A stretch of 64,000 nt of DNA from JAFCUW01 sp049898325 (GTDB taxonomy: Bacteria > Pseudomonadota > Gammaproteobacteria > Burkholderiales > Burkholderiaceae_D). Position 1 is the stretch's first letter. Each line of letters starts with the position of its first letter. The position numbers and the translations under genes were made by a program. The notes beneath the pieces are model-generated. The model did not search any database. It was not told the origin of the DNA and saw nothing but the letters and a program-made list of their open reading frames with translations. Shown here piece by piece: positions 34,528 to 44,024 of this stretch. The stretch covers positions 124,001 through 188,000 of the forward strand of contig NZ_JAFCXL010000001.1 of assembly GCF_049898325.1 (NCBI RefSeq). The letters are read 5' to 3'.

Positions 34528-35673
34528 ATGTCTATCAAGATCAGCAGCGGCTTCGACGCCGGCGCCATCGATATCGTCAGCGCCACGAGCGCCGGCGCCA
34601 TCGACCTGAACATCCGCAAAGATTCGCACGCCGACATCACCCAGTGGTTTTATTTCCGCCTGCAGGGCGCCCGCGACGAGGACTGCACCATCCGTTTCCT
34701 CAACGCCGGCGCCAGCGCCTATCCGGACGGCTGGCATGGCTACCAGGCGGTGGCCAGCTACGACCGCGTCGAATGGTTCCGCGTGCCCACCACCTTCGAC
34801 GGCGCCGTCATGACCATCTCGCACACGCCGGAATTCGACAGCGTGTATTACGCCTATTTCGAGCCGTATTCGTGGGAACGCCACCTCGAACTGCTCGACC
34901 GCGCGCAGTTGTCGGAACAGGTACGCCTGCTCGACCTGGGCAGCACGGTCGAAGGCCGCGACATGAACCTGCTGGTGATCGGCGACGACAGCGACGCCGC
35001 CGCCAGCAAGGTCTGGGTCATCGCGCGCCAGCATCCGGGCGAGACGATGGCTGAATGGGCCGTCGACGGCATGCTCGACGCCCTGCTCGATCCGTCCGAC
35101 CCGATCGGCCGCCAGCTGCTGAAAGAGACCGTGTTCTACGTGGTGCCGAACATGAACCCGGACGGCGCCGTGCGCGGCAACCTGCGCACCAACGCGGCCG
35201 GCGCCAACCTCAATCGCGAGTGGAACACGCCGACCATGGCGCGTAGCCCGGAAGTATTCCTGGTCAAGCAGAAGATGCTGGAAGTGGGCTGCGACCTGTT
35301 CCTCGACGTGCACGGCGACGAAGGCTTGCCCTACGTGTTCGTGGCCGGCTCGGAAGCGCTGCCCACCTTTACGCCGGCACAGGCGGCGGCGCAGCAGCAG
35401 TTTTCCGATGATTTCAAGATCGCCAGCCCGGACTTCCAGGACCTGCACGGCTACCCCGCCGCCCCCTACACGGACGAAGTGCTGACCATGGGTTCGCCCC
35501 ACATTACGCATGCCTTCGGCTGCCTGTCGCTGACGCTGGAGTTGCCGTTCAAGGACAACGCCAACGATCCCGACGCGCTGACCGGCTGGAGCGGCGAGCG
35601 CAGTGCGCGCCTGGGCGCGGCCATGCTTCAGCCCGTGCTGCAGGCGGTGCGCCGGTTGCGCCAGGCCAGCTGA
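34528..35673 (+). CDS. M14 family metallocarboxypeptidase, cytosolic carboxypeptidase (CCP)-like
   Basis: The 381-residue protein has an N-terminal beta domain (about 1-120) of the type found in cytosolic carboxypeptidases, then an M14 catalytic domain. Zinc ligands are in RQHPGETMAE (HxxE) and DVHGDE, the substrate motifs are NMNPDGAVRGN and NLNREW, and the general-base Glu is in LTLELPFK. No signal peptide is present. Eukaryotic CCPs trim glutamate from tubulin and other proteins; the bacterial substrate is unknown. A GAGGA ribosome binding site precedes the ATG. Confidence 0.88.
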   Translation: MSIKISSGFDAGAIDIVSATSAGAIDLNIRKDSHADITQWFYFRLQGARDEDCTIRFLNAGASAYPDGWHGYQAVASYDRVEWFRVPTTFDGAVMTISHTPEFDSVYYAYFEPYSWERHLELLDRAQLSEQVRLLDLGSTVEGRDMNLLVIGDDSDAAASKVWVIARQHPGETMAEWAVDGMLDALLDPSDPIGRQLLKETVFYVVPNMNPDGAVRGNLRTNAAGANLNREWNTPTMARSPEVFLVKQKMLEVGCDLFLDVHGDEGLPYVFVAGSEALPTFTPAQAAAQQQFSDDFKIASPDFQDLHGYPAAPYTDEVLTMGSPHITHAFGCLSLTLELPFKDNANDPDALTGWSGERSARLGAAMLQPVLQAVRRLRQAS

Positions 35674-35677
35674 GGCC

Positions 35678-36979
35678 ATGAGCACGTCGCTGTTCTGGTT
35701 TCGCAGCGACTTGCGCCTGCACGACCAGGCCGCACTGCGGGCCGCCTGCACCGGCGGCACGCGCCACCTGCTGCCCGTGTTCTGCCTGCCGCCCCTTGAC
35801 GCCGTCACCGCGTGGGGCTTCGCCCGCATGGGCCCGGCGCGCCAGGCCTGGCTGGCGGCGGCGCTGGGCGAGCTGGCGCAACAGCTCGAGCGCCTGGGCT
35901 GCCCCTTGCTACTGTGCGCCGGTCCCCCATCGACCACCCTGCCCGCGCTGGCCTCGGCGCTGGGCATCGACCGGATTGTTTGCGAACAGATCGCCGCGCC
36001 GCAGGAACAGGCCGAGGTGGCCGCCCTGCGCGCGGCCGGGCTGGACGTCCACGAGGTCTGGCAAAGCAGCCTGCTCGACCCGGCCGCGCTGCCGTGGCCG
36101 GCGGCCGGCTTGCCGGCCACGTTCACGCCGTTTCGCCAGGCCCTCGAACACGCCGCCATCGTCCCACCGGCGCCGCTGGCGGCGCCCGCCAGCCTGCCAC
36201 CGTGGCCGCCGGGGGCCGTCATCCCCGCCCACCTGCGCGCCGACCTGGCCGCGCTGGCGTCGGTCACCGGCGATCCCCGCTCGTCCCTGCAGGACAGCGC
36301 CGGCCACTATACCGGCGGCGAACGGGCCGGCCTGGCCCACCTGGCGCGCTACCTCGCGCGGGAACTGCCACAAACCTACAAGCAGACCCGCAATGGTCTG
36401 AGCGGCGCCGACTTTTCCAGCAAATGGTCGCCGTGGCTGGCCACGGGGGCCTTATCGGCGCGCCGCATCCTGGCCGAACTGCGCCAGTACGAGGCGCGCC
36501 ACGGCGCCAGCGACGGCAGCTACTGGCTGTGGTTCGAACTGCTGTGGCGCGATTATTTTCGCCTGCTGCACCTGCAGTACGGCAGTGCGCTGTACCGGGC
36601 GCGCGGGCTGGGGCAGCAGCCGCTCGGGCCGCACAATGGGGAAGGCTTCGCGCGCTGGTGCGCAGGACGCACCGGCGAAGGCCTGGTCGACGCGGCCATG
36701 AGCGAACTGGCGGCCACGGGCTACCTGAGCAACCGCCTGCGCCAGGTGGTGGCCAGCTATCTGATCTACGAAGTGGGCGGCGACTGGCGCGCCGGCGCCG
36801 CCTGGTTCGAAGCACAACTGCTCGACTACGATGTCTACAGCAACCAGGGCAACTGGTTATACATCGCCGGGCGCGGCACCGATCCCCGTGGCGGGCGCCG
36901 CTTCAACGTGGGCAAGCAGACGGCCGACCATGATGGCGACGGCGCCTACCGGCAGCGCTGGGCGGCGCCGCAGTCTTAA
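35678..36979 (+). CDS. DASH family cryptochrome
   Basis: The 433-residue flavoprotein has an N-terminal photolyase-type Rossmann domain (LFWFRSDLRLHDQAAL) and a C-terminal FAD domain. The blocks YKQTRNGLSGADFSSKWS, WFELLWRDYFR and NQGNWLYIAGRGTDPRGG are characteristic of the DASH subfamily, which repairs cyclobutane dimers chiefly in single-stranded DNA. The ATG at 35678 lies 5 bp after the preceding stop; an open upstream extension is not conserved. Its stop overlaps the convergent receptor gene by four bases. Confidence 0.92.
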   Translation: MSTSLFWFRSDLRLHDQAALRAACTGGTRHLLPVFCLPPLDAVTAWGFARMGPARQAWLAAALGELAQQLERLGCPLLLCAGPPSTTLPALASALGIDRIVCEQIAAPQEQAEVAALRAAGLDVHEVWQSSLLDPAALPWPAAGLPATFTPFRQALEHAAIVPPAPLAAPASLPPWPPGAVIPAHLRADLAALASVTGDPRSSLQDSAGHYTGGERAGLAHLARYLARELPQTYKQTRNGLSGADFSSKWSPWLATGALSARRILAELRQYEARHGASDGSYWLWFELLWRDYFRLLHLQYGSALYRARGLGQQPLGPHNGEGFARWCAGRTGEGLVDAAMSELAATGYLSNRLRQVVASYLIYEVGGDWRAGAAWFEAQLLDYDVYSNQGNWLYIAGRGTDPRGGRRFNVGKQTADHDGDGAYRQRWAAPQS

Positions 36980-39201
36980 AACTTCATTTCCAGCAGGGCG
37001 CGCAGCACCAGGTAGGTGGGCGTGATGGTGGTGTCGCTCAGCCGTCCGGTGCTGTCGACATACGCCGACTGCTGGATATTTTCCTGGTGCAGGCCGTTCG
37101 CCAGCGCCACCCGCAGCTGGTTCTTCGGATTGAATTTCCACAGCCCGTACACATCGAGCGAGCGTTTCGGCACCGAATAGGCGTACTGGTTGGCAGAGAT
37201 GCGCACCGGGCCGCCATTTTGAAAACTGTAGCTGCCGCCCACCGTCAGCGGCGACTTGTCGAGCTTCCAGTCGGCGCCGATGGTGCCGGAAAACGGCGTT
37301 TGCGCATCGAGCCGGTTGTCCGGCCCCGGCACCGCTTGCAGGCGCGACCAGTTGCGCGAGGCGTTGGCGCGGAAATCGATGTTCGGCGCGGTTTTCCACA
37401 GGCTGCGCACGGGCAGCTTCGCTTCCAGTTCGATGCCATAGGTATTGGCCACGCCCGCGTTGACGGGCATCGACACCCACAAGCCGTCCAGCCGGGACAC
37501 CTGGTTGCGGGTGATGTCCTCGATGCGGCGGGCGTAGGTGCTGGCGGTGAGCAGGCCGCCCCCTTCCAGGTAGTGCTCGAGCGCCAGGTCCAGGCCCCAG
37601 GCCAGTTCCGGCTTGAGGTTCGGATTGCCCTGGCTGTCGGGCGAGGTCGCCGTGTTGTTGTTCGACGAGAAGCGGCGCGGAATCAGGCTGTTCACGCCAG
37701 GCGCCTTGTAGGTGCGCGTCAGGCCCAGGCGCACCTGGTCGTTCTTGCTGCCGGGGATTTTCCACAAAGTCTGGAACAAGGGGCTCCACACGCTCGACTT
37801 GTTGTCGATGGGGGCGTAGTTCAAGCCGGCGCTGCGCGTCTCGATGCCTTCCCAGCGCAGGCCGAAATACACCGACCAGCGGGGATCGATGGTCCACTCG
37901 TCCTGGGCGAACAGGGCCAGGCGGCGCACGTTGGCGTCGAATACCTGGTCGTCGTTCTTGGCCAGGCCCGCCACCGGCGAGCTCTCGCGCTGGATGCGGT
38001 CCTCGTTGCGCTTGCTGTAGGCGCCATCGAAACCGGTGGCCAGCGCGTGGCCTTCGAAGATCGGCGTCGAGTACTTGCCGCTGCCCGTGAAGCCCTTGTC
38101 GCTGGCGTCCGAGCTGATGGTGCGATTGAGCAGCAGGACGTCGTTGGCGCCGTACTGCTGCGACGGCGCATCGGTGTCGCGGTGATTGTAGTTGGCGCCC
38201 GCCTTCATTTCCAGCTTGGCGCCTTCGGCCAGCTTGCGCGTCCACGACAGGTCGCTGCGCAGCATTTCCATGCCGGAGGCGATTTGCACATTGGTCGCCT
38301 GGTACAAGGGGGCGGCGCCGACGAGGGTGTGGACGCGCTCGTGGTTGTCGCCCTTGAAACGGTTGACGTTGATAAAGCTTTGCGAGGTGATGACGTCGCC
38401 GGGACCGAGCGTCCAGTTCACCCGCGGCGAAATATTGAAGGCCTCGAAGTGGCCGCTGCTCGCCTCGTCCGAGTGGCGCAGCAGGGTTTGCCGGCCCGCC
38501 GCATCGCTGCCCTCGGTGACGATGTCCGAGGGCCGCTCGAACTTGGCCCAGGTGATCGCGCCACCGATGGCGTACGACAGGGGCCCCTTCTTGTCGGCCA
38601 GCTGGTAGTTGACGTTGCTGCCGAAGTGGCCGTTTTCCTCCTGCACGCCGGCCTTGATTTCCCGCTGCGCCGTGACGATGGCGCGCTTCAAGACGATATT
38701 GATGCCGCCGGCAATGGCCTGGGTGCTGTATTCGGCGGTGGCGGCGCGCATGATCTCGATGCGTTCGATCATGTCGGGCGAAATCGAGTCGAGCGAGAAG
38801 CCCGGCGGGCTCGGCTCGCCATTGAGCAGGATCTGGGTGTAGCCGCTGCCCAGGCCACGCATGCGGATATCGCCGCCACGTCCCTGGACGCCGCCGATGG
38901 TGATGCCGGGCAGGCGTTTCAAGACTTCACCGACCGTGGTGTCGCCGTTTTTCAGGATTTCTTCCTGCGAGACAACGATCTTGGTGGCGGTGTCGTTGCG
39001 GCGCGCGTCGTACTGGGCGGCGGCGCCCTTGATTTCAACTTGCTGCATGGGCGCGGCGGCCGCTGGCTTGACGGCGCTGGCCGGCACGGGCGGCGGCGTG
39101 ATCGCGCTGTCCTGCTGGGCGTGCGCCAGGTGGGCGGCGAAAATGGCCGGCGCGGCGGCAAGCAGGCGCAGGCAAAGGGAATAGCGGGACGTGGCGTTCA
39201 T
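36976..39201 (-). CDS. TonB-dependent outer-membrane receptor
   Basis: The 741-residue protein has a signal peptide (ending AHAQQ near residue 29), a plug domain (about 55-190) with TTVGEVLKRLPGITIGG and RMRGLGSGYTQILLNG, and a 22-strand barrel ending in Phe (LEMKF), the usual outer-membrane insertion signal. The ligand may be a siderophore, cobalamin or a glycan; the sequence does not decide. No Shine-Dalgarno sequence is obvious before the ATG, and no TonB or periplasmic partner gene adjoins except the TRAP binding protein upstream. Confidence 0.9.
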   Translation of the reverse strand: MNATSRYSLCLRLLAAAPAIFAAHLAHAQQDSAITPPPVPASAVKPAAAAPMQQVEIKGAAAQYDARRNDTATKIVVSQEEILKNGDTTVGEVLKRLPGITIGGVQGRGGDIRMRGLGSGYTQILLNGEPSPPGFSLDSISPDMIERIEIMRAATAEYSTQAIAGGINIVLKRAIVTAQREIKAGVQEENGHFGSNVNYQLADKKGPLSYAIGGAITWAKFERPSDIVTEGSDAAGRQTLLRHSDEASSGHFEAFNISPRVNWTLGPGDVITSQSFINVNRFKGDNHERVHTLVGAAPLYQATNVQIASGMEMLRSDLSWTRKLAEGAKLEMKAGANYNHRDTDAPSQQYGANDVLLLNRTISSDASDKGFTGSGKYSTPIFEGHALATGFDGAYSKRNEDRIQRESSPVAGLAKNDDQVFDANVRRLALFAQDEWTIDPRWSVYFGLRWEGIETRSAGLNYAPIDNKSSVWSPLFQTLWKIPGSKNDQVRLGLTRTYKAPGVNSLIPRRFSSNNNTATSPDSQGNPNLKPELAWGLDLALEHYLEGGGLLTASTYARRIEDITRNQVSRLDGLWVSMPVNAGVANTYGIELEAKLPVRSLWKTAPNIDFRANASRNWSRLQAVPGPDNRLDAQTPFSGTIGADWKLDKSPLTVGGSYSFQNGGPVRISANQYAYSVPKRSLDVYGLWKFNPKNQLRVALANGLHQENIQQSAYVDSTGRLSDTTITPTYLVLRALLEMKF

Positions 39202-39340
39202 TGTTATTGATCTGAATAAAGGACGGCATGGCCGAGATTGACCACGGGCGCCATCATGGCAGATAGCAACATTGATAGTGGGTAAATGCGATGAAATGCG
39301 GAAAAAGCGGGCTGAGATGCAAATCGGTGCCGCGGGGGCA

Positions 39341-39367
39341 GCGGGAGACTGGGGGCCAGTCTCCCGC
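39341..39367. terminator. strong hairpin between dctP-like gene and TonB receptor gene
   Basis: A perfect 12-bp stem (GCGGGAGACTGG/CCAGTCTCCCGC) with a 3-nt loop lies 12 bp after the stop of the TRAP binding-protein gene. No T tract follows on either strand, so it may be a weak terminator or an mRNA 3'-end stabiliser. Confidence 0.55.
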
Positions 39368-39379
39368 GGAAGAACAGGA

Positions 39380-40477
39380 TTACTTGGCCTTGTTGGCGCT
39401 GATCAGAAAATTCTGCATCGGCGCTTCGGCCACCGAGGCCCAGGTATTCTGCTCGCGGCGGAAGGCTTTCCACGGCTCGTAGATTTTCTTGAACTTCGGA
39501 TTTTTCGCCGCTTCTTCGTCGAGCACTTCGGCCGCCGCCTTGTAGCCGGCGTCCATCATCTCCTTGCTGAAGAAGCGCACCTTGGCGCCGTTCTTGATCA
39601 GGCGCGCCAGTGCGGCCGGGTTCTTGGCGTCGTAGTCGGCCTGCATGTAGACGTGGGCTTCATAGGTGGCCGCTTCGACGGCTGCCTGATATTCCTTCGG
39701 CAACTTTTCCCATTCCTTGATGTTGATGTAGAACGACAGCTGCGGACCGGCTTCCCACCAGCCGGGCGCGTAATAGAACGGCGCCACTTTATAGATGCCG
39801 ATTTTTTCATCGTCGTACGGTCCCACCCACTCGGCCGCATCGATCGTGCCTTTTTCCAGCGACGGGTAGATGTCGGCAGCGGGCAGTTGCTGGGTGACCA
39901 CGCCCAGCTTGGACATGGTGCGCCCGGCCAGGCCGGAAATGCGCATCTTCAAGCCCTTCAGATCGGCCACCGTCTTGATTTCCTTGCGGAACCAGCCGCC
40001 CATCTGGGTGCCCGTGTTGCCACCCATGAAATTGATGATGTTGTAGCCCTTGAAAAATTCGCGCATCAACTGCTTGCCGCCGCCCACTTCCATCCACGCC
40101 GACTGCTGGCGCGAGGTCAGGCCGAACGGCACGGCGCAGTCGAAGGCGAAGGCGGCGTCCTTGCCCACGTAGTAATAAGAGGCGGTGTGGCCCATTTCGA
40201 CGGTGTCGTTGCGCACCGCGTCCATCACTTCCAGGGCGGGCACGATTTCGCCGGCGGCGAACGGCCGGATGGTGAACTTGCCGCCCGTGAGCGCGGCGAC
40301 GCGCTTGCAGAACACTTCGGAGGCGCCAAAAATGGTGTCGAGATTTTTCGGAAAACTGCTGGCCAGGCGCCAGTTGATGGTCGGCAGCTCGGCTGCCTGC
40401 ACCAGTCCGGGCACCACGGCACTACCGGCGACGCCGGCGCTGACAGCCGCTTTTTTGAGGAAGGAACGACGTTCCAT
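39380..40477 (-). CDS. TRAP transporter periplasmic binding protein (TakP/DctP-like)
   Basis: The 365-residue protein begins with a Tat-like signal (RRSFLKK) and matches the TakP subgroup of DctP proteins that bind 2-oxo acids: WRLASSFPKNLDTIFGASEV, GGNTGTQMGGWFRKEI, KGTIDAAEWVGPYDDEK and APGWWEAGPQL. No membrane subunits adjoin it. The DctQ/DctM pair at 6721-9009 has the size of this subgroup and could be its partner. A GGAGAC ribosome binding site precedes the ATG. Confidence 0.92.
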   Translation of the reverse strand: MERRSFLKKAAVSAGVAGSAVVPGLVQAAELPTINWRLASSFPKNLDTIFGASEVFCKRVAALTGGKFTIRPFAAGEIVPALEVMDAVRNDTVEMGHTASYYYVGKDAAFAFDCAVPFGLTSRQQSAWMEVGGGKQLMREFFKGYNIINFMGGNTGTQMGGWFRKEIKTVADLKGLKMRISGLAGRTMSKLGVVTQQLPAADIYPSLEKGTIDAAEWVGPYDDEKIGIYKVAPFYYAPGWWEAGPQLSFYINIKEWEKLPKEYQAAVEAATYEAHVYMQADYDAKNPAALARLIKNGAKVRFFSKEMMDAGYKAAAEVLDEEAAKNPKFKKIYEPWKAFRREQNTWASVAEAPMQNFLISANKAK

Positions 40478-40601
40478 GGGGGTTGTCTCCTGTTGGTTTT
40501 AGCGGGCAGATTGCCCGAGCATGGGTGTTTGCTCAGGCTAGTGTATTAGTGCTGTTGAAACCTTGCAACTAAAAACCGAACAGACGACAAAACGGGATAA
40601 A

Positions 40602-41954
40602 TTAACTACCGGCAATGACCATGTTCTCGATCAGGATCGAGCCCGTCGACTTGTTGCCGCGGGTAAGGACGTCGTTGCCGATTGCCACGATCTGCTGGAA
40701 CATGTCTTTCATGTTGCCGGCAATCGTGATTTCCTCGACGGGGTATTGGATCACGCCGTTTTCCACCCAGTAGCCGGAGGCGCCGCGCGAATAGTCGCCC
40801 GTGACGTAGTTGGTGCCCTGCCCCATCAGTTCGGTGACGAGCAGGCCCGTGCCCATCTTGCGCAGCATGCCGGCGAAGTCGTCGCCCCGTTTCGCCTTGC
40901 TCGACGACATGGTCAGATTGTGCGAGCCGCCCGCATTGCCGGTCGTTTGCATGCCCAGCTTGCGCGCCGAGTAACTCGACAGGAAATAGCCGTTGAGTAC
41001 GCCGTTTTCCACGATATTGCGTTTGACCGTGCGCACGCCCTCTTCGTCGAACGGGGCCGAGCCGACGCCGCCGATGATGTGCGGGTCTTCGACGATCTGG
41101 ATGTGGTTGGGGAAAATCGATGTGCCCAGCGAATCGAGCAGGAAGGTCGATTTGCGGTACAGCGCGCCGCCCGAGGTCGCTTGCACGAAGGCGCCCACCA
41201 GGCCGGCCGCCAGCGGCGCCTCGAACAGCACGGGGCAGTTGCGGGTGTCGAGCTTGCGCGCGTTCAGGCGCGCCAGCGCGCGCTCGGCGGCGTAGCGGCC
41301 CACCGCTTCGGGCGCGGCCATCTTGCTGGGGTCGCGCACCGAGGTGTACCAGTCGTCGCGCTGCATGCGCGCGCCCTTGCCGGCGATCGGCGCCACCGAC
41401 AGGGTATGGCGCGAGAACGGATAGCCACCCGAGAAGCCCCGCGAATTGGCCGAGACGAAGTGCGATTGCTGCACATGGATGCTGGCGCCCTCGCTGTTGG
41501 TGATGCGCGGGTCGACGTCGAAGGCGGCCCCTTCGGCGCGCTGCGCCAGCAGCACCGCTTCCTCGGTGGAGATGCGCCATGGGTAGCACAGCTTCAAATC
41601 CTGCGGATTTTTTTCCAATAAATGTTCATCGGCCAGGCCGGCGCAATCGTCGTCGGCGGTGAAGCGGGCGATGTTGTAGGCCGCGTCCACCGTGGCGCGC
41701 AGGGCGGCGGCGGAAAAATCGGAGGTGCTGGCATTGCCGCGCTTCTGGCCGATGTAGACCGTCACGCCCATGCCCTTGTCTTTGTTTTGCTCGATCGTCT
41801 CGATTTTTCCCCGTCGGACGGTGACGGACAGGCCGCTGCCTTCGCTGATATCGACGGCGGCGTCGGTGCCGCCCTTCTCGCGGGCGAAGGCCAGCACGTC
41901 GGCGGCGAGCTCTTTGAGCTGGTCCTGGGAGTGGATGAAGATCGATTCGTTCAT
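40602..41954 (-). CDS. pmbA: metalloprotease PmbA/TldE
   Basis: The 450-residue protein matches PmbA (TldE), which with TldD forms a heteromeric protease that processes microcin B17 and the antitoxin CcdA. Typical segments are SVTVRRGKIETIEQN, NSEGASIHVQQSHFVSAN and GGSHNLTM. PmbA lacks its own metal-binding motif and works with TldD, which is not in the window. It is divergent from darP, a common linkage. Confidence 0.94.
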   Translation of the reverse strand: MNESIFIHSQDQLKELAADVLAFAREKGGTDAAVDISEGSGLSVTVRRGKIETIEQNKDKGMGVTVYIGQKRGNASTSDFSAAALRATVDAAYNIARFTADDDCAGLADEHLLEKNPQDLKLCYPWRISTEEAVLLAQRAEGAAFDVDPRITNSEGASIHVQQSHFVSANSRGFSGGYPFSRHTLSVAPIAGKGARMQRDDWYTSVRDPSKMAAPEAVGRYAAERALARLNARKLDTRNCPVLFEAPLAAGLVGAFVQATSGGALYRKSTFLLDSLGTSIFPNHIQIVEDPHIIGGVGSAPFDEEGVRTVKRNIVENGVLNGYFLSSYSARKLGMQTTGNAGGSHNLTMSSSKAKRGDDFAGMLRKMGTGLLVTELMGQGTNYVTGDYSRGASGYWVENGVIQYPVEEITIAGNMKDMFQQIVAIGNDVLTRGNKSTGSILIENMVIAGS

Positions 41955-42047
41955 GGGGTGTTTTCTTCGACTGGCGCTAAAGGGGTTATCATAGCAGTCG
42001 TTTACTGTTTTTACCGGTCGCCTGCGCGGCTACCGGCCCCTCCTATC

Positions 42048-42665
42048 ATGCCAAATCCTAACCGCGGTTCCGTCGGGTTCCAATCCTCCGAGTTCGAACA
42101 AGAGTACGAACGTCCTTCCAAGTCCGAGCTCAAACGCCTCATGAGTGAGCTGCAAAAGCTGGGCGAAGAACTGGTCGAGGCGCCGCGCGAGCGGGTCAAG
42201 AAGGTACCGATGCCCGAAGACGTGCTCGACGCCATCCTGATGTGCCAGACCATCACCAACCACGAAGGCCGTCGGCGCCAGATGCAATATGTCGGCAAGA
42301 AGATGCGCACCCTCGACGAAGAGGAAGTGGCGATCATCCAGCGCACCATCGAGGGCTGGAAAGGCGCCTCGAAAGCCGACACCGCCTTCCTGCACGCGAT
42401 GGAGCGCCGCCGCGACAAGCTGCTCGCCGACGACACGGCACTGCCCAAGCTGATCGAGGAATACCCGCATCTGGACGTGCAGCACCTGCGCACCCTGATC
42501 CGCAACGCCAAGAAAGAACAGGCCGAGAACAAGCCGCCGAAGGCCTACCGCGAAATTTTCCAGATCCTCAAGGACCTGTCGAAAAAAGCCAAGGCTGCCG
42601 ACGCGGACGGCAATGACGATGACGTCGACGAAGACGGCGACGCCCAGGAGCACGAGCGTGACTGA
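42048..42665 (+). CDS. darP: ribosome-associated protein DarP (YjgA, DUF615)
   Basis: The 205-residue helical, charged protein matches YjgA/DarP, which binds the 50S precursor and helps late 23S rRNA maturation. Recognisable blocks are ERPSKSELKRLMSELQKLGE, QTITNHEGRRRQMQYVGKKM and YPHLDVQHLRTLIRNAKKE. The C-terminal tail is acidic. The gene overlaps mogA by 8 bp. Confidence 0.93.
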   Translation: MPNPNRGSVGFQSSEFEQEYERPSKSELKRLMSELQKLGEELVEAPRERVKKVPMPEDVLDAILMCQTITNHEGRRRQMQYVGKKMRTLDEEEVAIIQRTIEGWKGASKADTAFLHAMERRRDKLLADDTALPKLIEEYPHLDVQHLRTLIRNAKKEQAENKPPKAYREIFQILKDLSKKAKAADADGNDDDVDEDGDAQEHERD

Positions 42666-43257
42666 CGATATCGTCATCGGCCTGGTGTCGGTGTCCGACC
42701 GCGCCAGCGGCGGGGTCTACGAGGACAAGGGCATTCCGGCGCTGCAGGCATGGCTGACGGCGGCCCTGTCGACGCCGTTCCGGGTCGAGACGCGCCTGAT
42801 CGCCGACGACCAGGCCGTCATCGAGCGCACCCTGATCGAACTGGTCGACCAGCAGCGCTGCGTTCTAGTGCTCACCACCGGCGGCACCGGCCCGGCCCGG
42901 CGCGACGTCACCCCCGAGGCGACGCGCGCCGTGGGCACCAAGGAAATGCCCGGTTTCGGCGAACAGATGCGCCAGATCAGCCTGCACTTCGTGCCCACCG
43001 CGGTGCTCTCGCGCCAACTGGCGGTGGTGCGCGAAACGGCCGACCACGCCGCCCTGATCATGAACCTGCCGGGCCAGCCGAAGGCCATCAAGGAAACCCT
43101 GGAAGGGGTGCGCGATGCCAATGGCGTCTCCATCGTCGGTGGCATTTTCGCCGCCGTGCCGTATTGCGTCGACCTGATCGGCGGACCCTACCTCGACACC
43201 AACCCGGCCGTGTGCGTGGCCTGGCGCCCCAAGTCGGCGCAGCGTCCCCCCGCCTGA
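42658..43257 (+). CDS. mogA: molybdopterin adenylyltransferase
   Basis: MogA adenylylates molybdopterin before molybdenum insertion. The 199-residue protein has VSVSDRASGGVYEDKG, the LTTGGTGPARRDVTPEA motif and LPGQPKAI. I chose the GTG at 42658, because AGGAG lies about nine bases upstream and the conserved domain begins right after; upstream ATG codons lie deep in darP. The 8-bp overlap with darP suggests translational coupling. Confidence 0.93.
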   Translation: MTDDIVIGLVSVSDRASGGVYEDKGIPALQAWLTAALSTPFRVETRLIADDQAVIERTLIELVDQQRCVLVLTTGGTGPARRDVTPEATRAVGTKEMPGFGEQMRQISLHFVPTAVLSRQLAVVRETADHAALIMNLPGQPKAIKETLEGVRDANGVSIVGGIFAAVPYCVDLIGGPYLDTNPAVCVAWRPKSAQRPPA

Positions 43258-43265
43258 AAGAACCC

Positions 43266-43934
43266 ATGACTGACCTGCTTGAGAATATCGAAATCGAGAC
43301 CGCGCCCCAGCCTGGCGTGGCCATCATCTGGATGCACGGCCTGGGCGCCGACGGCAACGACTTCGTGCCGCTGGTGCGCGAACTCGATTTAACCGGCCTG
43401 CCCGGCATCCGCTTCGTGTTCCCCCATGCCGACACCATGCCCGTCACCGTCAACAACGGTTACGTCATGCGCTCGTGGTACGACATCGTCCATTCCGACC
43501 TGGGCCGGCGCGAAGACGAAGCGGGCCTGCGCAAGTCGCAGCGCCAGGTCGAGGCGCTGATCGCGCGCGAAAAAGCGCGTGGCATTCCCGCCAGCCGCAT
43601 CATCCTGGCCGGTTTCTCGCAAGGCTGCGCAATGACCCTGCAGACGGGCCTGCGCCACGGCGAAACCCTGGCCGGCTTGCTGTGCCTGTCGGGCTACCTG
43701 CCCATCGCCAGCACCGTGGCGGCCGAGCGCAGCGAGGCGTCCCTGACCACCCCGATCTTCATGGCGCACGGCCGCAGCGACGGCGTGGTGCCGATCGGCC
43801 GCGCCAGCGATTCGCGCCTATTGCTGCAGTCGCTGGGCTACCAGGTCGAATGGCACGACTACCCCATGCAGCATTCGCTGTGCCAGCAGGAGGTGCTCGA
43901 CATCGGCGCCTGGCTGCACAAGGTCCTGGCGTAA
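43266..43934 (+). CDS. alpha/beta-hydrolase carboxylesterase
   Basis: The 222-residue protein matches the phospholipase/carboxylesterase family (PF02230), like Pseudomonas carboxylesterase II and eukaryotic acyl-protein thioesterase. The catalytic triad is visible: Ser118 in GFSQG, Asp172 in HGRSDGVVP and His203 in QHSLC. The oxyanion region is MHGLGADGND. It follows mogA by 8 bp and is likely cotranscribed. Confidence 0.93.
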   Translation: MTDLLENIEIETAPQPGVAIIWMHGLGADGNDFVPLVRELDLTGLPGIRFVFPHADTMPVTVNNGYVMRSWYDIVHSDLGRREDEAGLRKSQRQVEALIAREKARGIPASRIILAGFSQGCAMTLQTGLRHGETLAGLLCLSGYLPIASTVAAERSEASLTTPIFMAHGRSDGVVPIGRASDSRLLLQSLGYQVEWHDYPMQHSLCQQEVLDIGAWLHKVLA

Positions 43935-44024
43935 GCGCCACCGACCTCCCCGCTTTTCTCTTCACTTGCCCGCGCGCCTGACCGAACCGGCGCGCCGGCC
44001 CTCCCCTCCTTACGAAAGCACCCC

